A stretch of DNA of 64,000 bases from Sulfitobacter aestuariivivens (GTDB taxonomy: Bacteria > Pseudomonadota > Alphaproteobacteria > Rhodobacterales > Rhodobacteraceae), in contig NZ_JACTAG010000004.1 in NCBI RefSeq assembly GCF_014763045.1, positions 29,461 to 93,460 of the forward strand. The letters are read 5' to 3'. Position numbers and translations under genes: made by a program. Positions 53,927-63,235 of this stretch are shown piece by piece (the stretch's first letter is position 1; the number at the start of each line of letters is the position of its first letter). Below the pieces are notes generated by a model that saw only the letters and a list, made by a program, of their open reading frames with translations, was not told the DNA's origin and did no database searches.

Positions 53927-55733
53927 CCTAGCGATGCTTCCAGAAACATTCGAGGAAATTCGGTCCTCGCTACCCGAGGGATTTACGGTTTCCGAACGCC
54001 TGCTGGAACCTATTGTCATTCTGGACCGTGATAATAACAAAATAGTTGCCCGCCTTGGTGGCACCCGGACAGTGCGAGGCGAAAGGCATGAGTTGTTTGC
54101 TCCCAGCAACCGTCATACGTGGGTTGTAGACGCAAAGGTCATCCGCCCGCTTCCACGCGATGCCGCTACCGTTTTTGATGAAGTTATCGGCGGCGATGAT
54201 CCCGAAGATATTCCTTTCAGCTCTGCACTTCGCATGATCCGGGCATCGGAAATCAGTCTGGCGGCAGCTCCAACCGAAGCCATCATGGAGGCCGGGAAGG
54301 ATGCAGCTGAGCGCAATACCAAAGAAATCAGTATTCACGGCCTTAATGCAGATCTTTATCCTTACCAAGCTTGTGGTGTGCAGTGGATGTGGGAAACCGT
54401 TTCCCGCACCGGAGGTCTCATCCTCGCCGACGAAATGGGGCTAGGAAAAACGCTCCAGATTATTGCACTACTGATGATCGAAAAACCGTTAATCATTTCG
54501 CCGGCCCTGATCATCTGCCCGACGAGTCTTATCGCCAATTGGGTGAGGGAAATAGAAAGATTCGCGCCCGATCTGAGCCTATTGGTTCACCGCGGTTCAC
54601 ATCGAGCAGGTGTAGTGAGCGGCCTTCAGAGGGTACAGGTGATCATCACGACTTATGATACGTTGGTAAATGACATCTCACTCTTTTCTTCTCTGGAATG
54701 GTCATGGGTCATCTGCGACGAAGCTCAGGCGATCAAGAACCCGGATTCAAACCGTCGTCGGGCAATAGCCACGGTTCCACGCAGAAAATCCATCCCGATG
54801 ACTGGCACACCCGTAGAAAATTCGCTGATTGATCTCTGGTCTCTCGCAGATTTCGCCATACCCGGATTGCTGGGAACACGCGAGGAATTCGAGTTTGAGT
54901 TTCCAGACAACCTTGAGGCCGGTCAAAACCTCGGTCGCCTGACTGATCCCATCATCTTGCGACGGCGTGTAGCTGACGTTGCTGGTGATCTACCTCAACG
55001 TATCGATATCGATGTACCTCTCGAACTGGATGATCAATTGGTCGATCACTACAAAGACGTTCGGGAAGCGACCATGCAGAAATACCCTGTGGCCGGCGCT
55101 TTGGTGGCAACACTCCAGTTGCAACTTCTCTGTGCCCATCCATGGCTGCGACAAAAGGACAGCGCTGAAGAAGAGGATGCCGAACTCGTTCCAGCCGCGA
55201 GCATTCCACTGCTCACCCCCAAGATGGAACGGACGATCGACCTTTTGCGCGAGGCTTTCACGAACCGCCGCAAAGTTATCATTTTTGCACTTTTCAACCG
55301 GATCGGCGACCTTTTGAAAGAGGCCTGTATTCATTTTCCCGAGACCCATTGGGGGGCCATAAATGGATCAACCCCGCAGGAAGATCGACAAAGTATCATT
55401 GACGTGTTTTCTGAACATGAAGGGCCTGCCTGTTTGGTTCTAAACCCGAAAGCAGCGGGTGCTGGCCTCAATATAACGGCAGCAACGGTCGTAATCCACT
55501 TTACCCCTGTCTGGAATCCTGCACTTGAGGCGCAGGCCAGCGCCCGGGCGCACCGGCGTGGACAGACCGCAACAGTGACGGTCTATCGTCTGTTCTACAA
55601 AGATACTGTAGAGGAAATCATGATCGACCGGTCAGCTTGGAAAAACAACCTGGCGAACGAAACTGTCCCCGTCTCGACCCGGGATGCCAATGATCTTAAA
55701 CGAGCGCTTGAGATAATGCCGAGGAAGCAATGA
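53907..55733 (+). CDS. SNF2-family (SF2) DNA translocase/helicase
   Basis: 608 residues. N-terminal 145 residues unrecognised, then the two RecA-like lobes: DEMGLGKT (175-182), DEAQ (271-274), IPMTGTPVENS, and AHRRGQT (548-554) with the VTVYRLF end motif. SNF2 ATPases move along DNA without strand separation and remodel bound complexes. Overlaps at both ends (20 bases with HNH, ATGA with the next gene) point to a multi-protein complex. Likely the motor of the system. Confidence 0.92.
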   Translation: MKQVVVNLAMLPETFEEIRSSLPEGFTVSERLLEPIVILDRDNNKIVARLGGTRTVRGERHELFAPSNRHTWVVDAKVIRPLPRDAATVFDEVIGGDDPEDIPFSSALRMIRASEISLAAAPTEAIMEAGKDAAERNTKEISIHGLNADLYPYQACGVQWMWETVSRTGGLILADEMGLGKTLQIIALLMIEKPLIISPALIICPTSLIANWVREIERFAPDLSLLVHRGSHRAGVVSGLQRVQVIITTYDTLVNDISLFSSLEWSWVICDEAQAIKNPDSNRRRAIATVPRRKSIPMTGTPVENSLIDLWSLADFAIPGLLGTREEFEFEFPDNLEAGQNLGRLTDPIILRRRVADVAGDLPQRIDIDVPLELDDQLVDHYKDVREATMQKYPVAGALVATLQLQLLCAHPWLRQKDSAEEEDAELVPAASIPLLTPKMERTIDLLREAFTNRRKVIIFALFNRIGDLLKEACIHFPETHWGAINGSTPQEDRQSIIDVFSEHEGPACLVLNPKAAGAGLNITAATVVIHFTPVWNPALEAQASARAHRRGQTATVTVYRLFYKDTVEEIMIDRSAWKNNLANETVPVSTRDANDLKRALEIMPRKQ

Positions 55734-56164
55734 GCAGGCAGACATTCCGAAAAACCCTGAGCGCGAATGATGTCGGGAGCACTGGCGGGCACCAGGCAGG
55801 CATTCTCATACCAAAAGGTGAGAAGGAACTCCTCGGGATCCTACCCAATTTGGATCCGGGAACGAAGAACCCGGATGCGTGGCTCGACTGCATCGACGAC
55901 GAGGGGCACGAATTCAGGTTTCGCTTTGTCTACTACAACAACAAGTTTCACGACGATGGCGGCACGCGCAACGAGTACAGGGTTACCCATATGACGAGCT
56001 GGTTTCGGGATGTCGGCGCCCGGGAAGGTGACGAATTTGAAATATCCAAGGACGAGTCAGAGGCCCGATACTCTATCCGTATTCAACCGAAAGCCAGTGA
56101 TGTAACTGACACCGACGAAGAAGTTGTACGGATTCGTTTGACCAAATGGCGAAGAGTTCACTGA
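55730..56164 (+). CDS. Stand-alone EcoRII-N / B3-like DNA-binding protein
   Basis: 144 residues. The sequence TFRKTLSANDVGSTGGHQAG, then ILIPKGEKELL, FRFVYYNNKFH and NEYRVTHMTSWFRD follows the pattern of the N-terminal effector-binding domain of EcoRII (a B3-type pseudobarrel that reads a short DNA site). Here it is a separate gene without the EcoRII catalytic domain. Most simply it is the sequence-reading subunit for the helicase-nuclease complex encoded just upstream (ATGA overlap). Function is inferred from fold and context. Confidence 0.75.
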   Translation: MSRQTFRKTLSANDVGSTGGHQAGILIPKGEKELLGILPNLDPGTKNPDAWLDCIDDEGHEFRFRFVYYNNKFHDDGGTRNEYRVTHMTSWFRDVGAREGDEFEISKDESEARYSIRIQPKASDVTDTDEEVVRIRLTKWRRVH

Positions 56165-56181
56165 TCTGGTGCTGAGATCGT

Positions 56182-58293
56182 TCAGTGTGGACGGGATAGA
56201 GTTGAAATTTTGATCCTTGGCGCATCTTCGTCGACGTAGCCTTCTTCGCGAGCCTTCTCCAGAAGTTCTAGGGCAATAATGGCTTGCTTTTCCGATGGCA
56301 GCTTTGCGGGAAGTAGTCCGCATGTCCTCAAAACGCCGTCTTCCCTTGGGCTAAACATACGTTTTTCTGAACCCCACGATCGCAACCTGCTCCAGAATTC
56401 TCCACCCGCTTCCACGACTCTAGCCTGAGCCTCGATACCGGAGACCATAGCTTCATTACGACGTGCCTCCTTCTGCACCGATTGCGCATCTGCGGGTTCG
56501 ACGAGACAATTCATCAGTTCCGGTCCATAGTCGATTTCAGCCCGTTGCAATACTGCCCAACAGGCCTGCTTCTTGGCCCATTCCGTGATGTTGTTAACAC
56601 CGGCCTCGGGATGAGTAATAACATCAGACGCCGTCTCGGCAGCCAGCAACAACGCGTCGCTCAGATCACGTGTCAGGAACTGGTGACGCCAGACGGTGTC
56701 GAGGTCGATGACTTTGTCCATGTCGTCAACATCGACTGCGAGTTTGGAGATTGCATAGGTTATGACGTTGGCTCGATAGCCTCCCGGATACCAGGATTGC
56801 TTGGGAACTATCTTTTCGAGATGCCTGAAAATGATGATTTTTGCGATAAGTCGGCGATACCAGGTCTCGTCGAAACGTTTGCTGTTGCGCTCCCACTCCT
56901 TACCGACGGCTTGGGCAAAAACACTGAAGTTCTTCTGGGCTCCCTTGCTTACGGTATCAGGATATTGCCGAAAACTCATTTCGATCTTCGCAAGATCAGT
57001 CTTCACAAAAAACTGCGTTTTTGGATATTCCAAGTCAAAGCGACGACGCTCCGCTTGAGTCTTCTTGGAACGTTCAACCATGTATTGTCCACGAGCACGC
57101 TCATAAAACCACTTGGTTTCCCGGTTCGTACCCTCCGCTGCCGGAGACAAGATCCGGCGCGAATATCCTTCGATCCGCATATGAAATGGGTGGTTCGAGA
57201 AGAAGTCAGCGGCGTTTACCCTGTTCTGGCTATTAGCGTATTTGGAAATGTTGGGCACGACGTCTTCGGGAGTATCCGGTGGTACAACCGTCAACTTCAT
57301 CTGGACATGAACTTGCTGGAGCGCCTCCGGTGACAAGCGACGTGCTGCATGCAATGATGCAGTGGTTTGTCCTCCATTTACGACCTGCAGATTGCTGGCA
57401 GAAATGATCTTCAATCCATCTGATGTTCTTTCAACATCAACCTCGTCGGCGGTTGCCGAAAGACCATTATTATAGCTGAAAAACATATCCGGCTCATCCT
57501 TGATGGTGTCCCGGATGCCCCGATTTACTGCGCCCCGTGCCTGGAGAAAGCTCCTGACATTGGATTCCAGAAGACGCGCTCCCCACTTTTCATAAATCTC
57601 GGCAAGTTGATCACCGCTGATTACAGCCAGATAGCTCTCAAGAACCTCACCTTTAGCCGACGCAGCTAGAGCTGGAATCGCCGATCCGAAGTCCTCCCGA
57701 AAATTAACGACAATTTTTTCTCTGGCCTGGCCGGATGTTTCATATCTATGAAAGCGCGTGAGATCCCAGATGTTGTACGTGACGGGAATGTCGGCGATCC
57801 TTCCCGCTAAAACCGCATCAGTTCTGGCGCTGAAGATCGAATTCGTAATGAGGATCAACTTGACCTTTGTAATTGATTTCCATGATGACGCGATCAATTC
57901 CGCCACCCCGAATTCTGCGCTTTCGGGCATCAATTCGGCTCGGAATGCCTCGCGGCGCGAGGCAGCAACGAAATTTATCAAATGGCCGAAGTATTTCTTG
58001 GCCTCTTGTGCATTCATTTTGACCGGTTCGTCGTCGGGCCTGAAAATACATGCCAAAACACTTAGGACGCCTTCAGCCTCTTTGGGGTGACCCCCGATGC
58101 CGTCAATGCGGACCGTTTTTCCTGAGCTTGATCCTACATATGAAGCTCTATCTGTAGCAAGAATCTCGCCCTCGGTCTCGAGGCGACTTGCCAGTCTTTC
58201 GAAGAAAGCATCAGTCTCGGAGATTCCGCTCTGTGTGGCTTCCTGGCGAACGTCTTCCAAGAGTTGGGAGTTGAATTCTGAAATATCTGTCAA
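56182..58293 (-). CDS. AIPR-family abortive-infection-type protein
   Basis: 703 residues from a TTG start (58293); no ATG lies near the N-end. The AIPR signature is clear: DMFFSYNNGLSATADEV, SNLQVVNGGQTTASLHAA, VPNISKYANSQNRVNAADFF. The N-terminal 200 residues include VRIDGIGG and KVKLILITNS, as in the nuclease-like N-ends of this family. It is convergent with the EcoRII-N gene (17 bases between stops). AIPR proteins are phage-resistance proteins often placed beside restriction genes; whether it works with the six-gene set or alone is open. Confidence 0.85.
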   Translation of the reverse strand: MTDISEFNSQLLEDVRQEATQSGISETDAFFERLASRLETEGEILATDRASYVGSSSGKTVRIDGIGGHPKEAEGVLSVLACIFRPDDEPVKMNAQEAKKYFGHLINFVAASRREAFRAELMPESAEFGVAELIASSWKSITKVKLILITNSIFSARTDAVLAGRIADIPVTYNIWDLTRFHRYETSGQAREKIVVNFREDFGSAIPALAASAKGEVLESYLAVISGDQLAEIYEKWGARLLESNVRSFLQARGAVNRGIRDTIKDEPDMFFSYNNGLSATADEVDVERTSDGLKIISASNLQVVNGGQTTASLHAARRLSPEALQQVHVQMKLTVVPPDTPEDVVPNISKYANSQNRVNAADFFSNHPFHMRIEGYSRRILSPAAEGTNRETKWFYERARGQYMVERSKKTQAERRRFDLEYPKTQFFVKTDLAKIEMSFRQYPDTVSKGAQKNFSVFAQAVGKEWERNSKRFDETWYRRLIAKIIIFRHLEKIVPKQSWYPGGYRANVITYAISKLAVDVDDMDKVIDLDTVWRHQFLTRDLSDALLLAAETASDVITHPEAGVNNITEWAKKQACWAVLQRAEIDYGPELMNCLVEPADAQSVQKEARRNEAMVSGIEAQARVVEAGGEFWSRLRSWGSEKRMFSPREDGVLRTCGLLPAKLPSEKQAIIALELLEKAREEGYVDEDAPRIKISTLSRPH

Positions 58294-58507
58294 TTCGATC
58301 TCGCGGGATTATTGCAAAATTCACTGCACTACATTCTTCAGGTGTAAGCAATACCAAGTTGGACGTAATGTCACTAAGTTCCGCAAGCATAATCAACAAG
58401 CTTTAAGTTTAGGCTTTGCCAAAGCGGGTTATCTTTCGTTGGCCAGATAGTTTGCATGAATCCGCATTTTGATGTTTCATGCTAGGCGGGTGGATTGGAG
58501 ATCGGGG

Positions 58508-58882
58508 ATGTTGATAGAAAAACAGAAGCTACATGAACAGCTCGCAGACTCCGTCAATGCTGACGTCCAACACGTGCACTTGTTACTGGCTCAGGCCAAA
58601 CTATCTAACAGCTTTCTGATACGACCTGCGGGGTATGGATTTATTGAGAAAGAGTTGCGTTTCGAATTTGACAAACATTGGTATTTCTCTGCGGTTCTTC
58701 ACAAACCATGGGTGCTTTGGTACTTCAGGAGACCCGCTCTGACCGGGTTAGGTAAGGACCCCGAAGAGCTGACACAAGTTTTCCTCAATTCGGAGCTAAC
58801 GAACCAGCAAGAGGTGAAAATTCGAATTCGAAGTCTTGAAACTGCATTCGCGGTCCTCGGATGGGTTCAACAAAATGCATGA
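58508..58882 (+). CDS. Hypothetical protein
   Basis: 124 residues from the ATG at 58508, with GGAG about 10 bases upstream. Soluble, with an amphipathic helix at the start (KQKLHEQLADSVNADVQHVH) and an aromatic middle (FEFDKHWYFSAVLHKPWVLW). Not recognised. It stands alone on the plus strand between the AIPR gene and the subtilase module. The 214 bases before it are AT-rich and hold no feature I can name. Confidence 0.5.
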   Translation: MLIEKQKLHEQLADSVNADVQHVHLLLAQAKLSNSFLIRPAGYGFIEKELRFEFDKHWYFSAVLHKPWVLWYFRRPALTGLGKDPEELTQVFLNSELTNQQEVKIRIRSLETAFAVLGWVQQNA

Positions 58883-59006
58883 CCGGCCGCAAACCGATGT
58901 TGTAAGTAGAGTAAAACTGCGCGTCAGCGACAATAGAGTAGAAATTGAGCATGCCTGAACCATTGCGTGCGTCAGTTTCTAGGAACCTTTAGATGAGTAA
59001 TAAAAA

Positions 59007-59243
59007 TTGTCCAAGTACCCTAAGCAAAGTTGCCGAAACTGTAAGTTCGCGACTTGGCGTTGGTCTGACAAGCCCTACCCAGATGGCTATCATAGAATAA
59101 TTGTTCAAACGAAAGCCAAGTGTACGGCAGCGACGGATTTGTCACCCAAAGCATCAGGGTTGACGAAAATTGATGCGAGGCAACCTCATACTGATTGCCT
59201 CGCTTGGTCTTTCCACGCGCAACCAACTAAGGCTCGGCGTTAA
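59007..59243 (+). CDS. Small cysteine-containing protein (tentative)
   Basis: 78 residues from a TTG start with no good ribosome site. The frame has four cysteines in a zinc-like arrangement (CRNCKFATWRW, then single cysteines in AKCTAA and TDCLAW). A start ATG in another frame at 58993 leads only to a 35-residue frame. It may be a remnant or a real small protein; the Cys pattern is the only support. No other feature is seen in 58883-59386. Confidence 0.35.
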   Translation: MSKYPKQSCRNCKFATWRWSDKPYPDGYHRIIVQTKAKCTAATDLSPKASGLTKIDARQPHTDCLAWSFHAQPTKARR

Positions 59244-59386
59244 CGGCCCATTCAGGACCTTCGGCTTACCCACAAGATGCTGCGGTAGCAGCCCAATTTG
59301 CGGTCATTCGCTGCACTGTGCGTCAAAACGGAAAGCCGGAGGACAGCCGCGATGGTAGACGAAGTTGTAAAGACCAAGGAATTTGT

Positions 59387-61843
59387 TCAGGCCTGAATTT
59401 CCGCTTGAGGCGCCACTTTCTGTTGGACTTCCGCATAAAGATCCACTTCTACCTCAGTCGCATCGATTTCGACGACCAATGAGAAACGCGCCACGCACCG
59501 CTCAGGGTCCACAGTGCGGTTTTCTTTCCACCAGCCACCAACCGGATAGACCGCGAGGACCCCGCGACGGGCAAGATCGCTGGCAGCGACAGTGAGTGTA
59601 TCGATGTGCAGGGACCCGACACTCCGGCGATTGTAGCCGAAATCCCATTCGCCACTGTCAGGGCCGTTATCGTCTGGTTGGTCTTTAACAGCAGTGCGGC
59701 CAACACGTTTCGTGAATGCACCAATCTCTTCATCCGCGCCCTTCAGCGCAAAACGAAGGCCATGAGATGCGTACCTGCTCTTTCGGCCACGAGCGACCTC
59801 TGATGGGTTCGGTTCGATGAAGGTGCTCAGGGCAACACGCAGGGAAACGTCCTGTCCGACCAAGCTTCGGAGAGCGTTCGTCGGCCATGGCAGTTCAAAC
59901 AACTGCATTTCGTTCAATTTCCGACCTGATCCCTTCTTCTCATAGGGACGAATGGAATCCTCTATGATCAGCGTGATTGCGCTGCTAGCACTGTTAAGGG
60001 CACGTTCAAGGTTGGGCTGGCCATAACCGTATCGGGTGAACATGACATCGTAGGCGCCCTTCCGATTTCGATCCGCTGGCGCAATATGCGACCACATCCG
60101 GTCGGTCCACTGTGCCGAGGCGACATAGAGGGCGCGGATCGTCTCTGGCCAGAGGTCGGGGTAAGAGGCGCGAAGTAATGCAATTTCACGTGATGCTAAT
60201 GCGGTCGCGGCACTGGTATCCGAGATGTGAGTGAAAGACCGGGCAGGGTAGTTCCTGCTCGTTGTAACCAACATCAGATCAGAATGTTGATTGGGCGTTG
60301 TTGACAACCCGTCGTCATACCAATTGCCGCCTTCGAGTACGACATCAGGTTTTATTGGCCAAGTCTTGGTCCAACTCGCCGTGCGAGACATCGGAGCGAG
60401 GTCCCCAACTTCAGCCAACGTCGCACCATGTGTTGGCCCACCAACACCGTCCATTTCGGTCATCGCACCCACTGCGATTGAGTTCCATGCTTGGGAAGGA
60501 GACTGAACCTCTCCCTCGTCAAGGTCATCGCATTTGCTTAGGTAGTCTGTATTTCCATCATGTTGGGCATCAATATTACCAATCGAAGTCACGATAAGTC
60601 GCCGCTGCTTCACTTCGCCGGACCGACCAGCGGCAAGCTGGTCGAGTTCAGTGGACCAGGACGTTGGTGCACCGCTGTGAGGAGTATCAAGGTCTGTGGT
60701 CGTGGCCAAAGCGAAGGTCCGTAACCTATCAGGCTCAACTTCTACCGCGTTGATGGCTTTCTGCGTCCTGTCCCCCAACAGATGATGTGGGTTATGGCCT
60801 GCATCTGGGATCACCTTTGCCGACTCCAGCCTAAGAGGGACATAGATTGCCGCGATACTGTTCAAGTGAGTTCGCAGATCGCCAAAGAGCGTCGCCCCTG
60901 CCATCCTCGATCCATGACCATGCAGGTCTGCGAGGTCCCATCCAGGCACAGCCGCATGGCGATCCGCTGCATCAAACGCAGGCTGGATTAGCGGGTGCGC
61001 CAACGTGATGCCCGTATCCAAGAGCGTGACATAGGACGTCGCCTGCTGAGCTTGAGGGCCATACTGAGTTCGGCCAAGCGCATCTTGCAACCAATCGGCC
61101 TGTTCCTCCGCTTCGAGGCCATCCACGAAGTCGATAGGGATACCAGGAGGAGAAACCGAGCGGACCGAACCTGTTCCAACCGCAGTCCTAGCCATCTGGC
61201 CGATGTCACCTTCAACGAGAACGACGGTATCCTCAGGGAACTCCAAGCGATCAGGGTAGACCGTTAGCCCTTCCTGCACGGCTCTGGCAACGAATTGGTC
61301 CACTTCTCTTGGTTCCAACCAAACCTCCCAGGGGATCGGGCCCGCCGACAACGGGAATGGTTTGTTTGGATGTCGCCATAGGTCCCTAAGCCCTGCTTGG
61401 GCTATTGTGTCGATACTGTTAGCAAGATCAGCATTCTTTGGGCGTGTTTGCCCTTGGTTGTTAGGCTTGCCGTCTTCTGTTGCGAATTGATCAAGCTTCT
61501 CGCGTAGCTTGGTCAAGCCACCTGCCGACTTACTCGCTTTTACAATAGCGCGACCTGGAACCTCACTATCGGGCTCAGCGTCCCGCACATTAAGGAGAGC
61601 CAAGCCGCTCACATCGAATTTGCTTGGAAGAAACGCTTCGCCAGGGCGGCCTACAACTTCGATATAGGTGGCGCTTGCTTCAGGCAGCACCTCTATGGTG
61701 TCCAATGCTGCGATCAAACGGGCAGCATGTGCTTGCCTATTTGGTACGTCTGTCGGCGTATCAGTAACGATCCGCCTTCCCTTGAAGTCTTCAGACTTCG
61801 AAACCCCGTTAAGAACTATGTGAGGGAGATTCCGTTCAGCCAC
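59387..61843 (-). CDS. S8 (subtilisin-family) serine peptidase of an AAA+/protease pair
   Basis: 818 residues from the GTG at 61843, which overlaps the ATPase stop (GTGGCTGA) and gives MAERNLPHIVLNG, the usual start in this family; the frame is open to 61882. Catalytic triad: Asp276 in LLDTGI, His310 in HGHGSRMAG, Ser544 in SDTSAATA. Long N-terminal (about 270 residues) and C-terminal extensions flank the peptidase domain. There is no signal peptide, so it acts in the cytoplasm. Subtilase-AAA+ pairs recur in bacterial genomes and are thought to be conflict systems. Confidence 0.85.
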   Translation of the reverse strand: MAERNLPHIVLNGVSKSEDFKGRRIVTDTPTDVPNRQAHAARLIAALDTIEVLPEASATYIEVVGRPGEAFLPSKFDVSGLALLNVRDAEPDSEVPGRAIVKASKSAGGLTKLREKLDQFATEDGKPNNQGQTRPKNADLANSIDTIAQAGLRDLWRHPNKPFPLSAGPIPWEVWLEPREVDQFVARAVQEGLTVYPDRLEFPEDTVVLVEGDIGQMARTAVGTGSVRSVSPPGIPIDFVDGLEAEEQADWLQDALGRTQYGPQAQQATSYVTLLDTGITLAHPLIQPAFDAADRHAAVPGWDLADLHGHGSRMAGATLFGDLRTHLNSIAAIYVPLRLESAKVIPDAGHNPHHLLGDRTQKAINAVEVEPDRLRTFALATTTDLDTPHSGAPTSWSTELDQLAAGRSGEVKQRRLIVTSIGNIDAQHDGNTDYLSKCDDLDEGEVQSPSQAWNSIAVGAMTEMDGVGGPTHGATLAEVGDLAPMSRTASWTKTWPIKPDVVLEGGNWYDDGLSTTPNQHSDLMLVTTSRNYPARSFTHISDTSAATALASREIALLRASYPDLWPETIRALYVASAQWTDRMWSHIAPADRNRKGAYDVMFTRYGYGQPNLERALNSASSAITLIIEDSIRPYEKKGSGRKLNEMQLFELPWPTNALRSLVGQDVSLRVALSTFIEPNPSEVARGRKSRYASHGLRFALKGADEEIGAFTKRVGRTAVKDQPDDNGPDSGEWDFGYNRRSVGSLHIDTLTVAASDLARRGVLAVYPVGGWWKENRTVDPERCVARFSLVVEIDATEVEVDLYAEVQQKVAPQAEIQA

Positions 61844-62825
61844 TCCATATACCCAACGCCTGCAAGTCTCGTCGGCGACCAATTGAATGCAACAAATCAG
61901 CCGAAGTTATTGTCTTTTTCGAATCCAATATAGCCCGACGTGCGGCATCCATCGCAGCCTGAATTACATCAGAGGATGAAAGGCCATGGGCATGCTCAAC
62001 CACATCGTCCCAGATTACCTCAGACAAATCAAATCCTATTAGACGACGAGACATGGCTTTCTGCATCGCTTCGGCGGTGGGTAGAGTATACATCAATACA
62101 AGGTCGAAGCGGCGAAGGATCGCCTTATCCAAAATCCGTGGCAGATTGGTTGTTGCGATGATCAACGAAGGCCCCGTGTCTTCCTCCATGAATTGGAGAA
62201 ACGAGTTCAGGGTTCGCCGCGCTTCGCCAACGTCATTGTCACCGTCTCTGGTGGCGGCAAGGGCATCGATCTCATCGAACAGGTAGACCCCGCGTTGGGT
62301 CCTTACTGCCTCGAATATCGCATTCAGTTTTGAGGCCGTCTCCCCCATGAACTTCGATATCAACCCGTGCAACAGCACAGAATAAAGAGGAAGCTTTAGC
62401 TCACCAGCCAATGCGGATGCGCTCATCGTCTTTCCGGTGCCTGGGGGACCTGCCAGAAGGATACGTTGCCTTGGTGTCAGCCCATGTTTTTCTAGGATGT
62501 CGCGTTTGCGGAACTCGACAACGAGTTGTTCAAGCTCAGACGACACCGATTCTGGAAGGATGAGATCATTCAGCCTAGTCTCTGGATACGCAGTCCCAAT
62601 GATCGAAGCCAACTCGCCCCGTGGCTTGGCGATCAATGTTGGGGATGGAGTTTGCGATTTTGGCGCCTGCCCTGCTTCAACCCACTGACGAAGCTGTTCG
62701 GCTAGACGAGTATGGCCCTTTTGCTCCTCCGCCGACGCAAGCTGAAGCGCGAGATCGAAGAAGCGTTCTTCGTTCCCCTCGACGTGACTCTTCAAGAGTC
62801 CAATGAGTTGCTTTGCGGTTGCCAC
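61836..62825 (-). CDS. AAA+ ATPase partner of the S8 peptidase
   Basis: 329 residues from the GTG at 62825 (GGGAGA about 9 bases upstream); the frame is open to 62957 but the family starts M-A-T-A-(K/E)-Q-L, matched here. Helical N-end (LIGLLKSHVEGNEERFFDLA), then the AAA+ core: GPPGTGKT (126-133), LFDEIDAL (Walker B Asp184, Glu185), arginine segment RRFDLVL. It probably unfolds or delivers substrates to, or senses infection for, the peptidase encoded directly downstream. Confidence 0.87.
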   Translation of the reverse strand: MATAKQLIGLLKSHVEGNEERFFDLALQLASAEEQKGHTRLAEQLRQWVEAGQAPKSQTPSPTLIAKPRGELASIIGTAYPETRLNDLILPESVSSELEQLVVEFRKRDILEKHGLTPRQRILLAGPPGTGKTMSASALAGELKLPLYSVLLHGLISKFMGETASKLNAIFEAVRTQRGVYLFDEIDALAATRDGDNDVGEARRTLNSFLQFMEEDTGPSLIIATTNLPRILDKAILRRFDLVLMYTLPTAEAMQKAMSRRLIGFDLSEVIWDDVVEHAHGLSSSDVIQAAMDAARRAILDSKKTITSADLLHSIGRRRDLQALGIWSG

Positions 62826-63235
62826 CAATCTCGTCTCCCTGTTGAGGCCTACCTTAGCCTGTTCAATAGAAATTGCGAATGTGACGTGACGCCATCGATC
62901 TGGTTTTTTTGGATTGTTGCAGTCCGTGCATACATCACCATGAAAGTACATTGCCAAGGCGCCTTTTGCATGTCCGTTTCCGAACCAAGGACAGAGTGAT
63001 CATGCATCCGCAGCGAACGTCCGCCTCCGCCGGCTTTTACGAAAGGTATTAGTGATATTTAGGCCTAAATTGATTTCTGCTTTACATGGCTCAATTTGAT
63101 TTCATACAGCAAGGAACCGCATTCTCCTCTCAATGTCATGAAAGAAAATGTAGATAGGATTGAGGGTGTTATATGGGGTACTATCTTGAAACGCATGAGT
63201 TTAAAATTTTTTAAAACAAGTGACTAAATGGGTAA
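62826..63235. other. Gene-free right end of the island
   Basis: About 400 bases, AT-rich towards the right (AAAATTTTTTAAAA near 63203). The promoter of the ATPase-peptidase pair should lie near 62830-63000. No gene, repeat array or RNA was recognised. Confidence 0.5.

Noticed and set aside
49896..58293. DISARM or BREX system
   Set aside because: There is no DUF1998 (DrmB), no PLD nuclease, no PglZ and no BrxC-like protein; only the C5-methylase and a helicase are in common with DISARM.
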